A stretch of 64,000 nt of DNA from positions 24,405,561 to 24,469,560 of the forward strand of contig NC_088775.1 in assembly GCF_954871325.1 (NCBI RefSeq), given 5' to 3'. The stretch is from Gordionus sp. m RMFG-2023. Lineage: Eukaryota; Nematomorpha; Gordioida; Chordodea; Parachordodidae. The notes below the pieces were generated by a model. That model saw nothing but the letters and a program-made list of their open reading frames with translations, was not told where the DNA came from and did no database searches. This document shows positions 61,070 to 64,000 of this stretch, piece by piece. Position numbers and translations under genes: made by a program. Position 1 is the stretch's first letter. Each line of letters begins with the position of its first letter.

Positions 61070-63755
61070 TTAGTATATAGAAACAGAGCTAAACCCGTCC
61101 AAATAGAAAGGAATATCACATGTATACGGTAAGGTTTGCATTTCATTAGTTTGAGTGTCATAAATCTCGATAGTTCTTACTATACAATAAGGGCTATTCT
61201 TGAGATCCATAAGATCTTCCGTAGATTGGAATGATCCCACCCTCCTGCTTCCACCTAAAATGTATATCTTTGAACCTTAGTTAAAAGAAAAGATTCAAAA
61301 AAAATATATTTAGTTTTCTCGTAGATGTTTCTATCTCAGAGCTTGAATAAAATCTTCAAAAATATTTCGCCTGAAGATTTTTTTTAAAGAAGAAAGATTT
61401 TTCATCAAATTTACCTAAAAAAATGCCAAAAAATTGTAATTTTCCATAAAAAAATTTCAAGATAGAATCACAATTTTTTTTAATAAATAAAAAATTTTTC
61501 TAACTTATGAAGAAATAAGTTATCCTTTGTTATTATTATTGTACCTAATAAAACTTATTTGAACGGGGTAGTTTAAGCTCATTTAAATCAAATTTTCTTA
61601 TTTAGCCTTAACGAAATCTTATCTTCTTGAATTCCCCTCAAACCAAATCGAGTGGAAATTAAGTCATGTTCCTGGCCAGACGTTAACTGAATTCACTTAT
61701 AATTTATCCCAGGTTCAAAACCCTGTGTTAATTACTATATACTATATGATTTATATAAAATACTTAATCATTTGAAAGGTTTACCGCATAAAATTTCTAA
61801 TATCGGAAATCATTTATTGTTAATTTAGTTTACTCAGATCCAAAAAATTTTAAATTACTTACCGGTTTTTATTTATGTTTAGTTACATGAAATGTATACG
61901 TGTTGGATATCTAAATTTGATTCTTAGTATTTATACCATCTGAGACAAGTTGAAAAAAAATTGTAAAAATATAGAGAAAAGAGAAAAATAACGAATTATT
62001 TATTTAATAAAATTAGCTTAGGGAAGTAATCAATTCGTGAAAGGTTAACAAACCCTATTTTATTCTGTCACCTAGGTTAATGGCATGATGGCACATCCTA
62101 GAAATTTTCATCTTTCTCACACAAAACCAAACGTCGGCTATTCTGTCATACATGTCAATATCGGGTGAAACTGAAGATTCCCATTCTGTAATAGCTAATT
62201 TAATAAAATAAGTAAAGTTTTTTTTAGAAAAGAAAAATATTAAAGGAATAGAAAAATATAAAGATATATCAATATACCTGTAATAGTTTTTTGAACTGCC
62301 ATCCCTCCTATCATATACAACTTATCGTTGACGCCAGCCAATTTGGCATGTGCTCGCGGATATTTAAGGGGCCTTAGAGATGTAAATCTTAATTTTATTT
62401 TAGCGAAAATTTAATAAAGAAAAAACATAGAGCAGTATATTGCATTGCAACCGGATTAATAAAAAGAAGATACATAAAAAAAACATGGCGTTAAGGACTC
62501 ACTTCAAAGTGACAGGGTCAAACTTCAAGAATTTATCGGTGATATACATCGCTAATTTTACTTGTTGGCAAGCATCATCTCTGCCAAAATCTCCCTGGCC
62601 TAATTCTTGTCTAGATCGACCTTATTATATTTTATTAATTCATGAAAAAGTCAAATATGGATAACATATTATGAAGACAATGTTTAGCAAAAGGGGAATC
62701 GTGAATTAAGAGAAAAACAGTGGAAAATTTTAATAAGGAGAAAACTAATTTTTAATTTTTGAAATATATGATAGGATAGGAGATGATAAAGCATAAAATA
62801 GATCATATATTCGTGAGAAATATTTTTTAAGCCCGCCAAAGGAGGGTGGGGGGGGGGGCAAATCCCCCATAAATTTTAAATAGAGTTTTAAAAAATTATT
62901 TATTCTACATAATTAAAATTTTCACCATTTACTTGGATTGATTATCTCCCCTTTGCTAAATAGAGTCTTCATATTTTATCAATATATGATAAAAGTATGA
63001 AACTTAAGAGGGGTATAAGTTTTAACTAAACTAAATATTTCAAACCGCGATAATTATGGGATAATAAATTTCACTCTACCCATAAAAAAATGAATCTTTA
63101 TTATAAATAAAAAAATAGAAAAAATTTTAATGCTTAGATTTTGCGGGATTGATTCTATCAGTTATATTTTGGAGAACAATAATTGTGTGTGAAATTAAAA
63201 TTTTTTCAGTGATTTGATTAATAAACTTTAATTTTTTTTACTATTTGTTTTACAAATGAATTTGAGTTTCAAACAAAATTCCCTAAATAGGAAAAATTGA
63301 TATGTGGCCTTCGACCCCAAATTTAAAATTTTCATTTTGTAAGATTCTATTGCCATGATAAAATTACCTTCAAACACTTCTGTAGTTAAAGTATCTCTGT
63401 ATTGCAGAATACCACCCGCTATGTAGACCCAACCGTGAAGTATGCCTGCAGCACAACCAGTTACTCCTGTTATATCTGATTTCCATAAAATAATATATAA
63501 ATTGCTTCATTTTCCCACTTCTTTCTTTTCTCTTTCTCTTTTCTTTTTCTCTTTTTCCTCTTTCCTTTTTTTTTCTAAATCTCATTCACTTTTCTCTTCC
63601 TTAAAGTGGACAAACTTTGCAGAAATTTTATTGTGTATATATTTATCATTACTAACTTAAATGACTGTCAGGATTCCCAAAATTTTTATTGTTATTATGA
63701 AGAATAGTCAATGGACACCAGCGATCATTGTAACATTCGTATTTCTCTACCAAAT
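61070..63755 (-). CDS. kelch-repeat protein, C-terminal six exons
   Basis: Exons 63657-63755, 63368-63475, 62503-62620, 62278-62387, 62072-62185 and 61070-61275, all GT-AG and all in phase, give about 250 residues ending DGFSSVSIY and TAA. Successive kelch blades are visible: VEKYECYNDRWCPLTIL, AAGILHGWVYIAGGILQYRD, KFDPVTLKFTSLRPL with KLYMIGG, MYDRIADVWFCVRKM with KIYILGG, and EIYDTQTNEMQTLP. The pattern W-M-xxR-xxH...KIYxxGG...xxYD is that of a beta-propeller of BTB-kelch or related proteins, which commonly serve as cullin-3 substrate adaptors. No BTB or BACK part is in the window, so the subclass is open. The first exon enters with a split codon, so the gene continues beyond 64000. Confidence 0.85.
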
Positions 63756-64000
63756 CTATAAAACTTAAAAAATAAAATTTTAAATGGCCCTCTAATACGA
63801 GCGAAGGAGATGCAATTTCGTTATTAAAATTTTAGAAAACTAACTGGGGGTGGGAGGGGGAGGGTAGGTTAGTTGGTACATTCTTAGTCAGCTACATGTG
63901 TTAAATTTTGGACATCGTAGTGAAGGTACAACGTCATTAGATTAGGGAGATCCAGAAGGCTCTGAATAGAAACCTTAATATGAACAGGCCCGGCCCAGAC
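63756..64000. other. upstream intron of the kelch gene, no exon recognised
   Basis: AT-rich with a GGGGGTGGGAGGGGGAGGG tract at 63846 and a GGCCCGGCC word at the very end. The minus strand is open from about 63830 into the first kelch exon, but a TATAG acceptor before 63755 fits the kelch fold better. Confidence 0.35.

Noticed and set aside
63370-63660. Lys/Arg/Glu-rich minus frame and Phe/Ser-rich plus frame
   Set aside because: Both come from the CTTT-rich tract in a kelch intron.

Overview
The window looks like nuclear DNA of an AT-rich invertebrate animal. Genes are broken by GT-AG introns, the shortest about 47-60 bp. Protein-coding exons stand out as islands of higher GC. The genes are animal-type: a Janus kinase (JAK), an ATF4-like bZIP factor and a kelch-repeat protein. 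The intervening DNA is full of cut-and-paste transposons (hAT, MULE, PIF/Harbinger, MITEs). I cannot name the species. Long, open Asn/Asp/Ser/Tyr-rich inserts in the kinase suggest a lineage that tolerates large disordered insertions.

Layout. 2668-23564 (+): fourteen exons that I assembled by splice phase encode the pseudokinase (JH2) and tyrosine kinase (JH1) halves of a JAK. The FERM and SH2 parts lie upstream or were not recognised. This JAK has about 0.5 kb-residue-scale additions: a JH2-JH1 linker of about 500 residues, about 120 residues between DFG and the YY pair of the activation loop, and about 415 residues between APE and the helix-F DVWSFG motif. Its tenth-to-last large intron region (17118-22752) holds a hAT remnant, a palindromic MITE and a PIF/Harbinger element. 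23565-29243: intergenic, with old hAT remnants, a tRNA-like sequence and a hAT MITE. 29244-30918 (+): a two-exon ATF4-like gene, preceded by short upstream ORFs, the last of which overlaps the coding start by 83 nt, as in vertebrate ATF4. 30919-37480: no recognised genes; one arm of an inverted pair of 0.9-kb repeats. 37490-51761: a nested transposon pile, in which a hAT (39015-51761) was hit by an 11-kb MULE with tandem-repeat terminal inverted repeats (40521-51524), itself hit by two hATs. 52550-53545: the other arm of the inverted repeat. 53615-56934: a second copy of the nested hAT, with a perfect 8-bp target duplication. 56943-61069: probable exons of unidentified minus-strand gene(s). 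61070-63755 (-): six in-phase exons of a kelch-repeat protein whose start is beyond the window.

The host genes do not form an operon and I see no functional coupling beyond general signalling (JAK) and stress-response transcription (ATF4). The strongest unusual items are the insert-laden JAK, the overlapping ATF4 uORF, the giant MULE with a 14-bp-period inverted-repeat array, and a hAT family that carries an inverted partial copy of its own transposase. All gene models are by eye; splice sites were accepted only when reading phase and family similarity agreed.
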